From assembly GCF_004362015.1 (NCBI RefSeq), contig NZ_SNWW01000008.1, forward strand, positions 258,735-295,236: a DNA stretch of 36,502 bases, written 5' to 3'. The translations under genes and the position numbers were made by a program. Shown piece by piece: positions 15,173-23,174 of the stretch (within the stretch, counting starts at the first letter, position 1; the number at the start of each line of letters is the position of its first letter). A model generated the notes under the pieces. The model did no database searches. It was given only the letters and a program-made list of their open reading frames with translations, and was not told the DNA's origin. The DNA is from Flavobacterium chryseum (GTDB lineage Bacteria > Bacteroidota > Bacteroidia > Flavobacteriales > Flavobacteriaceae).

Positions 15173-16600
15173 ATGACTAAAACTGCTCAATCGGTATGGG
15201 AAAACTGTTTGTCCTTTATAAAAGACAATATTCAAGATCAAGCCTACAAAACTTGGTTTGAACCAATCAAATCAGTTGAGCTAACCGACAACGCGTTATA
15301 TATTCAAGTTCCAAGTAAATTTTTCTACGAATGGCTAGAAGAGCATTACGTTAAATTATTGAAAGTTGCGCTTACCAAAGAACTGGGAAAAAACGCAAAG
15401 TTACTCTATAAAATTAAAATGGAGAACACTTATGGTAATAAACAACCGTTTACTGAACAGTTGCCAAGTGCCAACAGAGTGCCAATGAAACCGCAAGAGG
15501 TTGACGCTCCGTTTAAAAACTTAAATCCCGAACTTAAAAATCCGTTTGTAATTCCCGGAATTAGAAATTTAAAAATTGAGTCTCAATTAAATGCGAACTA
15601 TAGTTTTGACAATTTCCTTGAAGGAGATTCAAACCGTTTAGCCCGTTCTGCAGGTATGGCTGTTGCCAACAAACCTGGAGGAACATCATTTAATCCGTTA
15701 TTGATTTTTGGTGGAGTTGGTTTAGGAAAAACACACTTAGCGCACGCTATTGGTGTTGAAGTAAAAGATAAATATCCTGAAAAAACGGTTTTATATATTT
15801 CTGCCGAAATTTTCACGCAACAATATATTGATTCGGTAAAAAAGAACAATCGTAATGATTTCATTCACTTTTACCAATTAATCGACGTTTTGATTATTGA
15901 TGATGTTCAGTTTTTATCGGGAAAATCAGGAACTCAGGATGTATTCTTCCATATTTTTAATTATCTGCACCAAAACGGAAAACAGGTAATTTTAACTTCG
16001 GATAAAGCGCCTGTTGATATGCAGGATATTGAGCAGCGTTTATTGTCTCGTTTTAAATGGGGATTATCTGCTGAATTACATCAGCCAGATTACGAAACGC
16101 GTATTTCTATCTTAAAGAACATTCTTTATCGTGACGGTGTTGAAATACCGGAAGATATTATTGAATATGTGGCACGAAACATTAAAACAAATGTTCGTGA
16201 GCTTGAAGGTGCTATTATTTCGTTAATTGCTCAATCTTCTTTTAATAAAAAAGAAGTTACGATTGATTTGGCTAAAAGCGTTGTAGAGAAATTTGTTAAA
16301 AACGTAAAGAGAGAAATCTCTATCGATTATATTCAAAAAATTGTGTCAGATTATTTCCAGTTGGATATTGAAACCCTTCAATCTAAAACCAGAAAAAGGC
16401 ACGTGGTTCAGGCGAGACAATTGGCCATGTTTTTTGCAAAGAAATTTACTAAAGCTTCTTTGGCAAATATTGGTTCACAAATTGGAGATCGCGATCATGC
16501 TACCGTATTGCACGCTTGTAAAACAGTCGACAATTTAGTTTCTACAGACAAACAATTCAAGAAATTTGTCGAAGACATCAACAAAAAATTAACGCTATAA
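15173..16600 (+). CDS. dnaA: Chromosomal replication initiator protein DnaA
   Basis: DnaA binds DnaA boxes and melts the origin. All four domains can be seen: domain I (1-85, SVWENCLSFIKDNIQDQAYKTWFE region), a short linker domain II (about 86-140), the AAA+ domain III with Walker A GGVGLGKT (180-187) and Walker B LIIDDVQF (240-247), and the DNA-binding domain IV whose signature GDRDHATVLHACKTV lies near the C-terminus. Length 475 is usual for the phylum. The upstream gap (14987-15172) is AT-rich but has no cluster of TTATCCACA boxes and no good TAnnTTTG box. dnaN, recF and gyrB are not adjacent. The phosphatase gene follows after 16 bp. Confidence 0.98.
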   Translation: MTKTAQSVWENCLSFIKDNIQDQAYKTWFEPIKSVELTDNALYIQVPSKFFYEWLEEHYVKLLKVALTKELGKNAKLLYKIKMENTYGNKQPFTEQLPSANRVPMKPQEVDAPFKNLNPELKNPFVIPGIRNLKIESQLNANYSFDNFLEGDSNRLARSAGMAVANKPGGTSFNPLLIFGGVGLGKTHLAHAIGVEVKDKYPEKTVLYISAEIFTQQYIDSVKKNNRNDFIHFYQLIDVLIIDDVQFLSGKSGTQDVFFHIFNYLHQNGKQVILTSDKAPVDMQDIEQRLLSRFKWGLSAELHQPDYETRISILKNILYRDGVEIPEDIIEYVARNIKTNVRELEGAIISLIAQSSFNKKEVTIDLAKSVVEKFVKNVKREISIDYIQKIVSDYFQLDIETLQSKTRKRHVVQARQLAMFFAKKFTKASLANIGSQIGDRDHATVLHACKTVDNLVSTDKQFKKFVEDINKKLTL

Positions 16601-16616
16601 ACGCTAAACGCGAATC

Positions 16617-17084
16617 ATGCCTGTAAAAATTTTAATGGTTTGTTTGGGAAACATTTGCAGATCGCCTTTAGCCGAAGGAATTTTAGCATCAAAATTACCC
16701 AAAGACCTTTTTATAGTTGATTCTGCCGGAACCGGATCCTGGCATGTAGGCCACTCTCCAGACAAACGTTCTATTGCCGTTGCCCAAAAAAATGGTTTAT
16801 GTATTGATGGTCAAAAAGGAAGACAATTTCAAACTTCTGATTTTGATCAATTTGATTACATATATGTTATGGACAACTCCAATTATCGCGATGTACTTCA
16901 TCTTGCCAAAACACCCGAACATAAAAACAAGGTTAATCTTATTTTGAACGAATTATTTCCGGATGAAAATGTAGATGTACCAGATCCTTATTTTGGTGTT
17001 TCTAACGGATTCGACAATGTATATCAAATGCTGAATGAAGCTACAGACATTCTCGCAAAAAAACTCATCGAAAAACATTCATAA
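16617..17084 (+). CDS. Low-molecular-weight protein-tyrosine phosphatase
   Basis: A 155-residue LMW-PTP. The P-loop CLGNICRS (CX5R, Cys9 and Arg15) lies in VCLGNICRSPLAEG, and the general acid is in the DPYFG motif near the C-terminus. These enzymes dephosphorylate tyrosine and sometimes arginine phosphate. No capsule or tyrosine-kinase genes are nearby, so the target is unknown. It starts 16 bp after dnaA and is probably read through from it. Start ATG at 16617. Confidence 0.94.
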   Translation: MPVKILMVCLGNICRSPLAEGILASKLPKDLFIVDSAGTGSWHVGHSPDKRSIAVAQKNGLCIDGQKGRQFQTSDFDQFDYIYVMDNSNYRDVLHLAKTPEHKNKVNLILNELFPDENVDVPDPYFGVSNGFDNVYQMLNEATDILAKKLIEKHS

Positions 17085-17152
17085 TCAACTCTTTTTCAAT
17101 TATTAATATTAATTGGAAATTTTTGTTTTTTAAAATCTATAAAATAAATCAC

Positions 17153-17866
17153 ATGAAACTTTTAGGAAAATTATATTTAATTCCAACTACTATGGGCGAA
17201 AGCGATCCGATGGATGTTTTGCCGCAAACAGTAAAAAGAAACATTGATTTTATAGATCATTATATTGTTGAAAACGAAAAAACAGCCCGAAAATCAATAA
17301 AAGCAGTTTCTCCCGAGAAGAAGCAATCAGAACTTATTCTTTTTACTCTTAATAAACGCACAGAACCAAGCGAACATTTAGACTTCATCAAACCTTTGTT
17401 AGAAGGAAAAAATGTTGGTTTAATGAGCGAAGCCGGTTGTCCCGGAGTTGCTGATCCGGGCGCTGTAATTGTAAAATTGGCACACGAAAAAGGAATTCAG
17501 GTGGTGCCTTTGGTTGGGCCTTCTTCTATTTTATTAGCGATGATGGCTTCCGGAATGAACGGTCAGAGTTTTACTTTTAATGGTTATTTGCCAATTGATA
17601 AAGACGAGAAAAAATCGGCTTTAAAACATTTTGAAAAATTATCTCAGGATAAAAATCAATCTCAGATATTTATTGAGACACCTTATCGAAACAATAAATT
17701 AGTAGAAGATATTTTGCAGATTGTAAACCCTTCGACTCATCTTTGTATTGCAACAGATATTACTTTACCAACAGAATTCATTAAAACATTGCGAGTTGCT
17801 GACTGGAAGAAATTAAAAGTGGATTTACATAATCGACCGACGATTTTTATTATTCATAAAATGTAA
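17153..17866 (+). CDS. SAM-dependent methyltransferase, tetrapyrrole-methylase fold (RsmI-like)
   Basis: A 237-residue protein starting MKLLGKLYLIPTTMG. The frame extends 10 codons up to a TTG at 17123, but the ATG at 17153 aligns better with the fold. It has the RsmI-like landmarks SEAGCPGVADPG and VPLVGPSSILLAMMASG (SAM and substrate loops) and IFIETPYRN. It lacks the C-terminal extension of E. coli RsmI (286 residues). RsmI methylates the 2'-O of C1402 in 16S rRNA; this shorter form may be RsmI itself or a paralogue, and a genome-wide search for a second copy would decide. 68 bp after the phosphatase gene. Confidence 0.85.
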   Translation: MKLLGKLYLIPTTMGESDPMDVLPQTVKRNIDFIDHYIVENEKTARKSIKAVSPEKKQSELILFTLNKRTEPSEHLDFIKPLLEGKNVGLMSEAGCPGVADPGAVIVKLAHEKGIQVVPLVGPSSILLAMMASGMNGQSFTFNGYLPIDKDEKKSALKHFEKLSQDKNQSQIFIETPYRNNKLVEDILQIVNPSTHLCIATDITLPTEFIKTLRVADWKKLKVDLHNRPTIFIIHKM

Positions 17867-17887
17867 AACTTAATTCCTACCATTATT

Positions 17888-18319
17888 ATGAAGAAGTTTT
17901 TAATGCTAATTTTAATTTTTGCTGTTCAAAAAACATTTTCTCAAAAAGAAAATATGAAAATTTGCAAAACTCCAAAAATACATGAAGCTATTAATAATGA
18001 TAAAAATAAGATTTATATCCCGATTGAATTAGAAATAAAACCGGAATTCCCCGGAGGCATCGTTAAATTTCATAAATTTATTACTGATAACTATAAAAAA
18101 TCAAACAAGAAACCAACTCTGCAAGGAAAACTATTTGCTACCTTTATTATTGAAAAAGATGGCACTTTAAGTGATATAAAAATTGTTCAAGATATTGGTT
18201 TTGGCACTGGAGATGAACTAATAAGGATTTTAAAATTATCCGCTAAGTGGAAGCCTGGAAAACAAAAAAACAAAGAAGTTAGAACTCTGTATTCACTTGT
18301 TTTTACTATACCGCAATAA
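17888..18319 (+). CDS. Secreted protein with TonB C-terminal domain
   Basis: A 143-residue protein. Residues 1-18 are a signal peptide (MKKFLMLILIFAVQKTFS followed by Q). The remainder matches the TonB-C type fold: KPEFPGGIVKFHKFITDNY, then GKLFATFIIEKDGTLSDIKI, an IGFGTGDELIRILK helix and KWKPGKQKNKEVRTLYSLVF. It lacks the proline-rich spacer and the anchoring transmembrane helix of a true TonB, so it cannot couple ExbBD to the outer membrane by itself. Such solo domains are common in Bacteroidetes; function unknown. 21 bp after the methyltransferase gene. Confidence 0.85.
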   Translation: MKKFLMLILIFAVQKTFSQKENMKICKTPKIHEAINNDKNKIYIPIELEIKPEFPGGIVKFHKFITDNYKKSNKKPTLQGKLFATFIIEKDGTLSDIKIVQDIGFGTGDELIRILKLSAKWKPGKQKNKEVRTLYSLVFTIPQ

Positions 18320-18355
18320 GACTTTAATTATCTTTTTCTCTCCTAATACTTCAAG

Positions 18356-19483
18356 ATGAGTAAACTCCCAAACGTAACAACCAGCATTTTTACGGTCATG
18401 TCAAAAATGGCAGCCGAGCATAATGCGATTAATCTTTCGCAGGGATTTCCTAATTTTCCTGTTGATGAAAGATTGACGGATATTCTGGCGAAGCTGACCA
18501 AAGAAAATGTTCACCAATATACGCCAATGGCAGGTTATCCACCATTGATGAATCAGATTGCAAAATTAGTTCAGCGTTCTTACAATAGAACGATTAATCC
18601 TAATTTAGAACTTTTGGTTACAGCCGGTGCAACGCAGGGAATTTTTACTTCTGTTTTAGCTTTAGTAAAAACAGATGATGAAGTTATTATTCTGGATCCG
18701 AGTTATGATTCTTATGAATCTCCGGTTTTATTGTGTAATGCAAAACCAGTTCGAGTTGCATTAAACGATGATTACACTCCGAATTGGGAAACGATCGAAA
18801 AAGCCTGTTCGTCAAAAACAAAAATGATTATCATTAATAATCCGCATAATCCGACAGGAAAAATATTGACCGAAGCTGATTTTCTTCAACTAGAAAAATT
18901 ACTTTCAAAATATCCACACATTCTTGTTTTGTCTGATGAAGTTTATGAATACATCACTTTTGAGGAAAAACATATTTCGGCGCACACCAAAGATTTTCTT
19001 TTAAATCGCTGTATTATGGTTTCTTCTTTCGGGAAATCATTTCATATTACGGGCTGGAAAATTGGTTATACCATTGCTCCTGAATATCTGATGAAAGAAA
19101 TTAAAAAAGTGCATCAGTTTTTGGTTTTCAGCGTTAATAGTATTTCCCAAGTTGCCATTAGTGAATATTTAAATGTTCTAGATGTCAATTTACTTGGAAA
19201 ATTCTATCAGGAAAAACGTGATTATTTTCAGAAACTGCTTCAAAACAGCCGCTTTGAATTAAAACCGTGTGAAGGAACTTATTTTCAAGTTGCATCTTAC
19301 GCAAATATTTCAAATGATGATGATGTGACTTTTTGCAAAAAATTAATCACAGATCATGGGGTGGCGGCGATTCCTATTTCTACTTTTTACTCCGATCATA
19401 AAGATCAAAAATTAATACGTTTTTGTTTTGCCAAAGATGATTTTACACTAGAGTCAGCGGCAAAAAAAATATGTGATATATAA
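18356..19483 (+). CDS. Pyridoxal-phosphate aminotransferase, methionine aminotransferase (YbdL) type
   Basis: A 375-residue class I/II aminotransferase. INLSQGFPNFPVDERL near the start is typical of the YbdL/kynurenine aminotransferase subgroup. PLP-contacting motifs follow: TAGATQGIF, NNPHNPTGK, LSDEVYEYITF and SSFGKSFHITGWKIGY with the Schiff-base Lys227. An R-rich RFCFAK motif near the end holds the substrate carboxylate arginine. YbdL acts on methionine with keto acids, which would fit methionine salvage; the exact amino acid is not proved by sequence. 36 bp after the TonB-C gene. Confidence 0.92.
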   Translation: MSKLPNVTTSIFTVMSKMAAEHNAINLSQGFPNFPVDERLTDILAKLTKENVHQYTPMAGYPPLMNQIAKLVQRSYNRTINPNLELLVTAGATQGIFTSVLALVKTDDEVIILDPSYDSYESPVLLCNAKPVRVALNDDYTPNWETIEKACSSKTKMIIINNPHNPTGKILTEADFLQLEKLLSKYPHILVLSDEVYEYITFEEKHISAHTKDFLLNRCIMVSSFGKSFHITGWKIGYTIAPEYLMKEIKKVHQFLVFSVNSISQVAISEYLNVLDVNLLGKFYQEKRDYFQKLLQNSRFELKPCEGTYFQVASYANISNDDDVTFCKKLITDHGVAAIPISTFYSDHKDQKLIRFCFAKDDFTLESAAKKICDI

Positions 19484-19502
19484 AGTTTATCAAAATTTTA
19501 TA

Positions 19503-19543
19503 ACAATATTATGCGTGCATCCTATTTATTTAATTAATATTGT
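19503..19543. promoter_or_regulatory. Candidate operator upstream of the SDR gene
   Basis: Two features overlap in the 75-bp gap: a 9-bp inverted repeat ACAATATTA (19503-19511) / TAATATTGT (19535-19543), and between its arms an imperfect palindrome ATGCGTGCAT (19511-19520). The short GC core in an AT-rich gap suggests a repressor site for a fatty-acid gene, but no regulator is identified. Confidence 0.35.
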
Positions 19544-19558
19544 AATAAAAAGAAAAAT

Positions 19559-20440
19559 ATGAGCTATACAGATAAAATGTTACGTGACGACGCTTTAAAA
19601 GGAAAAGTCATTGTAGTTACAGGCGGCGGAAGCGGTTTAGGAAAAGCGATGACCAAATATTTCTTAGAATTAGGGGCTCAGGTAGCGATTACTTCAAGAG
19701 ATTTAGAAAAGCTTAAAAATACTGCTACAGAGCTTGAAACTGAAACTGGAGGAAAATGTTTACCTGTTCAATGTGACGTTCGTCATTATGAAGAAGTAGA
19801 AAATATGCTTCAGGAAGTTTTGAAAGCTTTCGGAAAGGTGGATGTTCTTTTGAACAATGCTGCCGGAAACTTTATTTCTCCAACAGAACGTTTGTCTGCC
19901 AATGCATTTGATACTGTTATAGATATCGTACTTAAAGGTTCTAAAAACTGTACACTTGCTTTTGGAAAACACTGGATTGACACTAAACAAACATCTGCAA
20001 CGATTTTAAATATTGTTACTACTTATGCCTGGACTGGATCTGCTTATGTTGTGCCTAGTGCAACTGCAAAAGCGGGAGTTTTGGCGATGACAAGAAGTTT
20101 AGCTGTAGAATGGGCAAAATACGGAATTCGTTCTAATGCAATTGCTCCGGGACCGTTCCCAACTAAAGGTGCCTGGGACAGATTATTGCCTGGCGATCTT
20201 GCGGAAAAATTTGACATGGCTAAAAAAGTTCCATTAAAGCGTGTAGGTGATCATCAGGAATTGGCCAATTTAGCGGCTTATTTAGTTTCTGATTTTTCTG
20301 CTTATGTAAACGGAGATGTTATTACGATTGATGGTGGCGAATGGTTAAAAGGAGCTGGACAATTCAATTTATTAGAAGCAATTCCGGAAGAACTTTGGGA
20401 TCAGCTTGAAATGATGATAAAAGCAAAAAAGAATAAATAA
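19559..20440 (+). CDS. SDR family oxidoreductase, 2,4-dienoyl-CoA reductase type
   Basis: A 293-residue short-chain dehydrogenase with a TGGGSGLGKA nucleotide loop (21-30) and NNAAGNF at 99-105. The usual YxxxK pair is replaced: the segment TTYAWTGSAYVVPSATAKAG has Tyr156, Ser167 and Lys171, the spacing of mammalian and peroxisomal 2,4-dienoyl-CoA reductases (DECR), not of classical SDRs. The PGPFPTKGAWDRL loop also fits DECR. The likely role is NADPH-dependent reduction in beta-oxidation of unsaturated fatty acids. No other beta-oxidation gene is adjacent. A strong terminator follows at 20498. Start ATG at 19559. Confidence 0.88.
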   Translation: MSYTDKMLRDDALKGKVIVVTGGGSGLGKAMTKYFLELGAQVAITSRDLEKLKNTATELETETGGKCLPVQCDVRHYEEVENMLQEVLKAFGKVDVLLNNAAGNFISPTERLSANAFDTVIDIVLKGSKNCTLAFGKHWIDTKQTSATILNIVTTYAWTGSAYVVPSATAKAGVLAMTRSLAVEWAKYGIRSNAIAPGPFPTKGAWDRLLPGDLAEKFDMAKKVPLKRVGDHQELANLAAYLVSDFSAYVNGDVITIDGGEWLKGAGQFNLLEAIPEELWDQLEMMIKAKKNK

Positions 20441-20497
20441 TTTTACGTGCTTACTAAATTCAGAATATTTTATTAAAACTATACTGATTGCACTAAG

Positions 20498-20530
20498 TCC
20501 CGACGGCATTGCTGTCGGGATTTTTTTTTG
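20498..20530 (+). terminator. Rho-independent terminator after the SDR gene
   Basis: TCCCGAC (20498-20504) pairs with GTCGGGA (20514-20520), with GC/GC pairs inside the loop, followed by ten T. It ends the + strand run that may begin at dnaA. Confidence 0.9.
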
Positions 20531-20537
20531 TTTTTTC

Positions 20538-20621
20538 ACCATATAAGTAATATAAGTTCAGTTAAATTATGTATTATCTGAACATCTCACTGCTTACATT
20601 TACTTATATTACTTATATGGT
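20538..20621. repeat. Perfect 20-bp inverted repeat upstream of udk
   Basis: ACCATATAAGTAATATAAGT (20538-20557) and its exact inverse (20602-20621) enclose 44 bp. Inside them a second inverted pair GTTCAG (20556-20561) / CTGAAC (20578-20583) can form. No coding potential. It occupies most of the gap between the SDR terminator and udk and resembles a small dispersed element (MITE-like or REP-like). Confidence 0.75.
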
Positions 20622-20659
20622 TTAAATACATAATATGCTGGACAATCCACTTAAATTAT

Positions 20660-20667
20660 TATTTTTG
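20660..20667 (+). promoter_or_regulatory. -7 promoter box of udk
   Basis: TATTTTTG fits TAnnTTTG and lies 26 bp before the udk ATG. No clear -33 element is present 19-23 bp upstream. Confidence 0.5.
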
Positions 20668-20693
20668 CCAAACAAATATATAACATCAAATTT

Positions 20694-21302
20694 ATGCTCA
20701 TTATTGGAATTGCAGGAGGAACAGGAAGTGGAAAAACAACGGTAGTACACCAAATCATGAACGAATTACCAGACACTGAAGTGGGTGTAATTTCTCAGGA
20801 TTCCTACTATAAGGAAACTCACAATTTGTCGTTTGATGAAAGAGCATTAATTAATTTTGATCACCCGCGCGCTATTGATTTTGATTTATTGGTAAAACAT
20901 TTAAAAGAATTGAAAGAAGGCAAAACTATTGATCAGCCTGTTTATTCTTTTATAAAACATAACAGAACTGACGATACAGTATCAACACATCCGAGAAAAG
21001 TTATGATTGTTGAAGGTATTTTAATTTTGACTAATCCGGAACTACGTGATCTTTTTGATGTAAAAGTATATGTTCACGCAGATTCTGACGAAAGATTGAT
21101 TCGCCGTTTAAAACGTGATATTTCAGAACGCGGCCGTGATATCGACGAGGTTATAACGCGTTATCAAAACACTTTAAAACCAATGCACGAGCAATTTATC
21201 GAACCATCGAAAGCTTTTGCTGATATTATCATTCCGAACGATAAATACAATACTGTTGCAATTGATGTAGTTCGTGCTGTAATAAATCAAAGAATTTCAT
21301 AA
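20694..21302 (+). CDS. udk: Uridine kinase
   Basis: Phosphorylates uridine and cytidine to UMP and CMP in pyrimidine salvage. The P-loop GIAGGTGSGKTT (5-16) is at the very start, followed by the nucleoside-binding QDSYY, NFDHPRAIDFD, and the lid region RRLKRDISERGRDIDEV. Length 202 is typical. First gene of the + run udk, divIC-like, mutA, mutB, although a repeat-derived hairpin separates it from the second gene. Confidence 0.96.
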   Translation: MLIIGIAGGTGSGKTTVVHQIMNELPDTEVGVISQDSYYKETHNLSFDERALINFDHPRAIDFDLLVKHLKELKEGKTIDQPVYSFIKHNRTDDTVSTHPRKVMIVEGILILTNPELRDLFDVKVYVHADSDERLIRRLKRDISERGRDIDEVITRYQNTLKPMHEQFIEPSKAFADIIIPNDKYNTVAIDVVRAVINQRIS

Positions 21303-21332
21303 TTTTTATTGTAAATTTATTCCATAAAAATT

Positions 21333-21408
21333 AAGAGCTATTTCCCGCTCTTGTCTTTATCTTTTTATCCGCCGAAGCGGATAAAAAGAATATAGGCTTC
21401 ATCGGAAG
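21333..21408. repeat. REP-like double hairpin upstream of the division gene
   Basis: A small stem AAGAGC/GCTCTT (21333-21352) is followed by a perfect 12-bp stem CTTTTTATCCGC / GCGGATAAAAAG (21361-21372, 21377-21388) with a 4-base loop. On the minus strand the loop reads C-UUCG-G, the very stable tetraloop. No T-run follows in the + direction. It ends about 25 bp before the ATG of the next gene, so it may be a leader structure or a dispersed repeat. Confidence 0.65.
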
Positions 21409-21413
21409 TAAAA

Positions 21414-21752
21414 ATGAAAACTAAAATGAAAAATCCGTATAAAAACAAATCTTGGTTTAAATTTCTGGGCAATAAATATGTCTGGGTTTTACTCTTTTTT
21501 GTTGTCTGGATGTTATTTTTAGACAATTACTCTTATTTTGATCATCGTTTTTTAGACAACCAAATCAATGAACTTGAGGATAATAAAAAATATTATCAGG
21601 AGGAAATAAAAAAGGATCAGGAACAAATTAAACAATTAAAAAATCCTGAGCAAATCGAAAAATATGCCCGCGAAAAGTACTTTATGAAAAAAGACAGCGA
21701 AGACATATACATCATTCAATTTGAAGGAGATACTATTCAAGAGAAAGAATAA
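21414..21752 (+). CDS. Septum formation initiator family protein (FtsB/DivIC-like)
   Basis: A 112-residue bitopic protein: basic N-terminus, one membrane segment at about 23-40, then a coiled coil at about 46-85 rich in Glu, Lys and Asn, and the conserved IEKYAREKYFMKK near the end. This is the FtsB/DivIC layout; such proteins form the FtsQLB complex of the divisome. The Bacteroidetes form is commonly labelled septum formation initiator. It lies 111 bp after udk and 16 bp before mutA, a clear co-transcription distance to the latter. Confidence 0.9.
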   Translation: MKTKMKNPYKNKSWFKFLGNKYVWVLLFFVVWMLFLDNYSYFDHRFLDNQINELEDNKKYYQEEIKKDQEQIKQLKNPEQIEKYAREKYFMKKDSEDIYIIQFEGDTIQEKE

Positions 21753-21768
21753 TCAGAAAAAACACTAA

Positions 21769-23133
21769 ATGGCTACTACCCTATTCGACGATTTTAATCC
21801 GATTTCATCCAAACAATGGAAACAAAAAATTCAGTTTGAATTAGATGGAGCTGATTATAACGAAACCGTTATTTGGAATTCTCCGGAAGATATTCAGGTA
21901 AAACCTTTTTATCATAAAGATGAATTCTCAAAAGCTGCTCCGGTCAATACTCAGGCAACGAATTTTAAAATTTGTCAAAACATATTTGTTTACGATGTCG
22001 AAAAATCGATTCAAAGAGCAATTAATACACTTGAGAGAGGCGCTGAAAGTTTGCGTTTTACTGTTGAAAACGAAAAAATTGACGTTAAAAAATTACTAGA
22101 AAATCTTCCTTTAGAAAACAAAGTTGTTTACTTTAATTTGAAATTTATTTCAATCGATTTCGTAAAACAATTAGACACAATTTCTATCCAAAAAAAAGCT
22201 GTTTTTTATTGCAATATTGATCCCATTGGTCAAATTGCACGAGATGGAAATTGGTTTACAACAACAGATAAAAATAATTTTGAAACCATTGATTTAATTT
22301 CGAAAGCCACTACAAATCTTTCTTTAGTAAGTATAGATGCCGGTTTATATCAAAATGCCGGAGCAAATATCACACAGCAAATTGCGTATAGTTTAGCACA
22401 TGCAAACGAATATCTAAATCGTTTACCAAACATTTCTAAAACCATTGTCTTTCAGGTTTCTGTTGGAACTAATTATTTCTTTGAAATTGCAAAACTTCGT
22501 GCTTTACGAATGCTTTTTAAATTAATTGCTGCCGAATACAACCCTGATTTAGGATGTCATTTATTGGTAACTCCAACCAAACGAAATAAAACCATTTACG
22601 ATTATAATGTTAATATGCTTCGTACCACAACTGAATGTATGTCGGCTATATTAGGAGGCGCAGATGCGGTTGCCAATTTGCCTTACGATTCATTATATCA
22701 TAAAGACAATGAATTTGGTGATCGAATTGCCCGAAATCAATTGTTGATTTTAAAGCATGAAAGTTATTTTGACAAAGTAAATAATCCGGCTGATGGTACT
22801 TATTATATCGAGAGTCTAACGATGCAACTGGCTGAAAAAAGTTTGGCTTTATTTAAAGATATTGAAGCAAGCGGTGGTTTTTTGAAACTCTTAAATGATG
22901 GAACGATCAAAAAGAAAATTCAGGAAAGTGCTACTAAAGAACAGGAATTATTTGATTCTAAAAAGGAAGTTTTGTTAGGCACCAATAAATATCCTAATAA
23001 AGATGACAAAATGAAACACGATTTAGAATTGTTTCCGTTTGTAAAAATTAAACCAAGAAAAACATTAATTACACCTATTATAGAAAAAAGATTAGCAGAG
23101 AAACTTGAACAAGAACGACTTGAACTTGAATAA
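21769..23133 (+). CDS. mutA: Methylmalonyl-CoA mutase small subunit
   Basis: Non-catalytic beta subunit of the heterodimeric adenosylcobalamin enzyme that interconverts succinyl-CoA and (R)-methylmalonyl-CoA. The N-terminal TIM-barrel region is recognisable by similarity to the large subunit, for example TTECMSAILGGADAVANLPYD and NPADGTYYIESLT. At 454 residues it is much shorter than the roughly 620-640 residues of Propionibacterium MutA: the C-terminal flavodoxin-like (degenerate cobalamin) domain is missing. The gene ends in a charged, Glu/Leu-rich helix. It is 41 bp upstream of mutB and was probably translated for a stable dimer. Start ATG at 21769. Confidence 0.93.
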   Translation: MATTLFDDFNPISSKQWKQKIQFELDGADYNETVIWNSPEDIQVKPFYHKDEFSKAAPVNTQATNFKICQNIFVYDVEKSIQRAINTLERGAESLRFTVENEKIDVKKLLENLPLENKVVYFNLKFISIDFVKQLDTISIQKKAVFYCNIDPIGQIARDGNWFTTTDKNNFETIDLISKATTNLSLVSIDAGLYQNAGANITQQIAYSLAHANEYLNRLPNISKTIVFQVSVGTNYFFEIAKLRALRMLFKLIAAEYNPDLGCHLLVTPTKRNKTIYDYNVNMLRTTTECMSAILGGADAVANLPYDSLYHKDNEFGDRIARNQLLILKHESYFDKVNNPADGTYYIESLTMQLAEKSLALFKDIEASGGFLKLLNDGTIKKKIQESATKEQELFDSKKEVLLGTNKYPNKDDKMKHDLELFPFVKIKPRKTLITPIIEKRLAEKLEQERLELE

Positions 23134-23174
23134 TCATTTTCCTAAGTAATTAACCTACTCAAAAGAGTATTTCC

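Noticed and set aside
17123..17152. N-terminal extension of the RsmI-like methyltransferase from a TTG
   Set aside because: The ten extra residues are not part of the fold, and an ATG at 17153 gives the family start.
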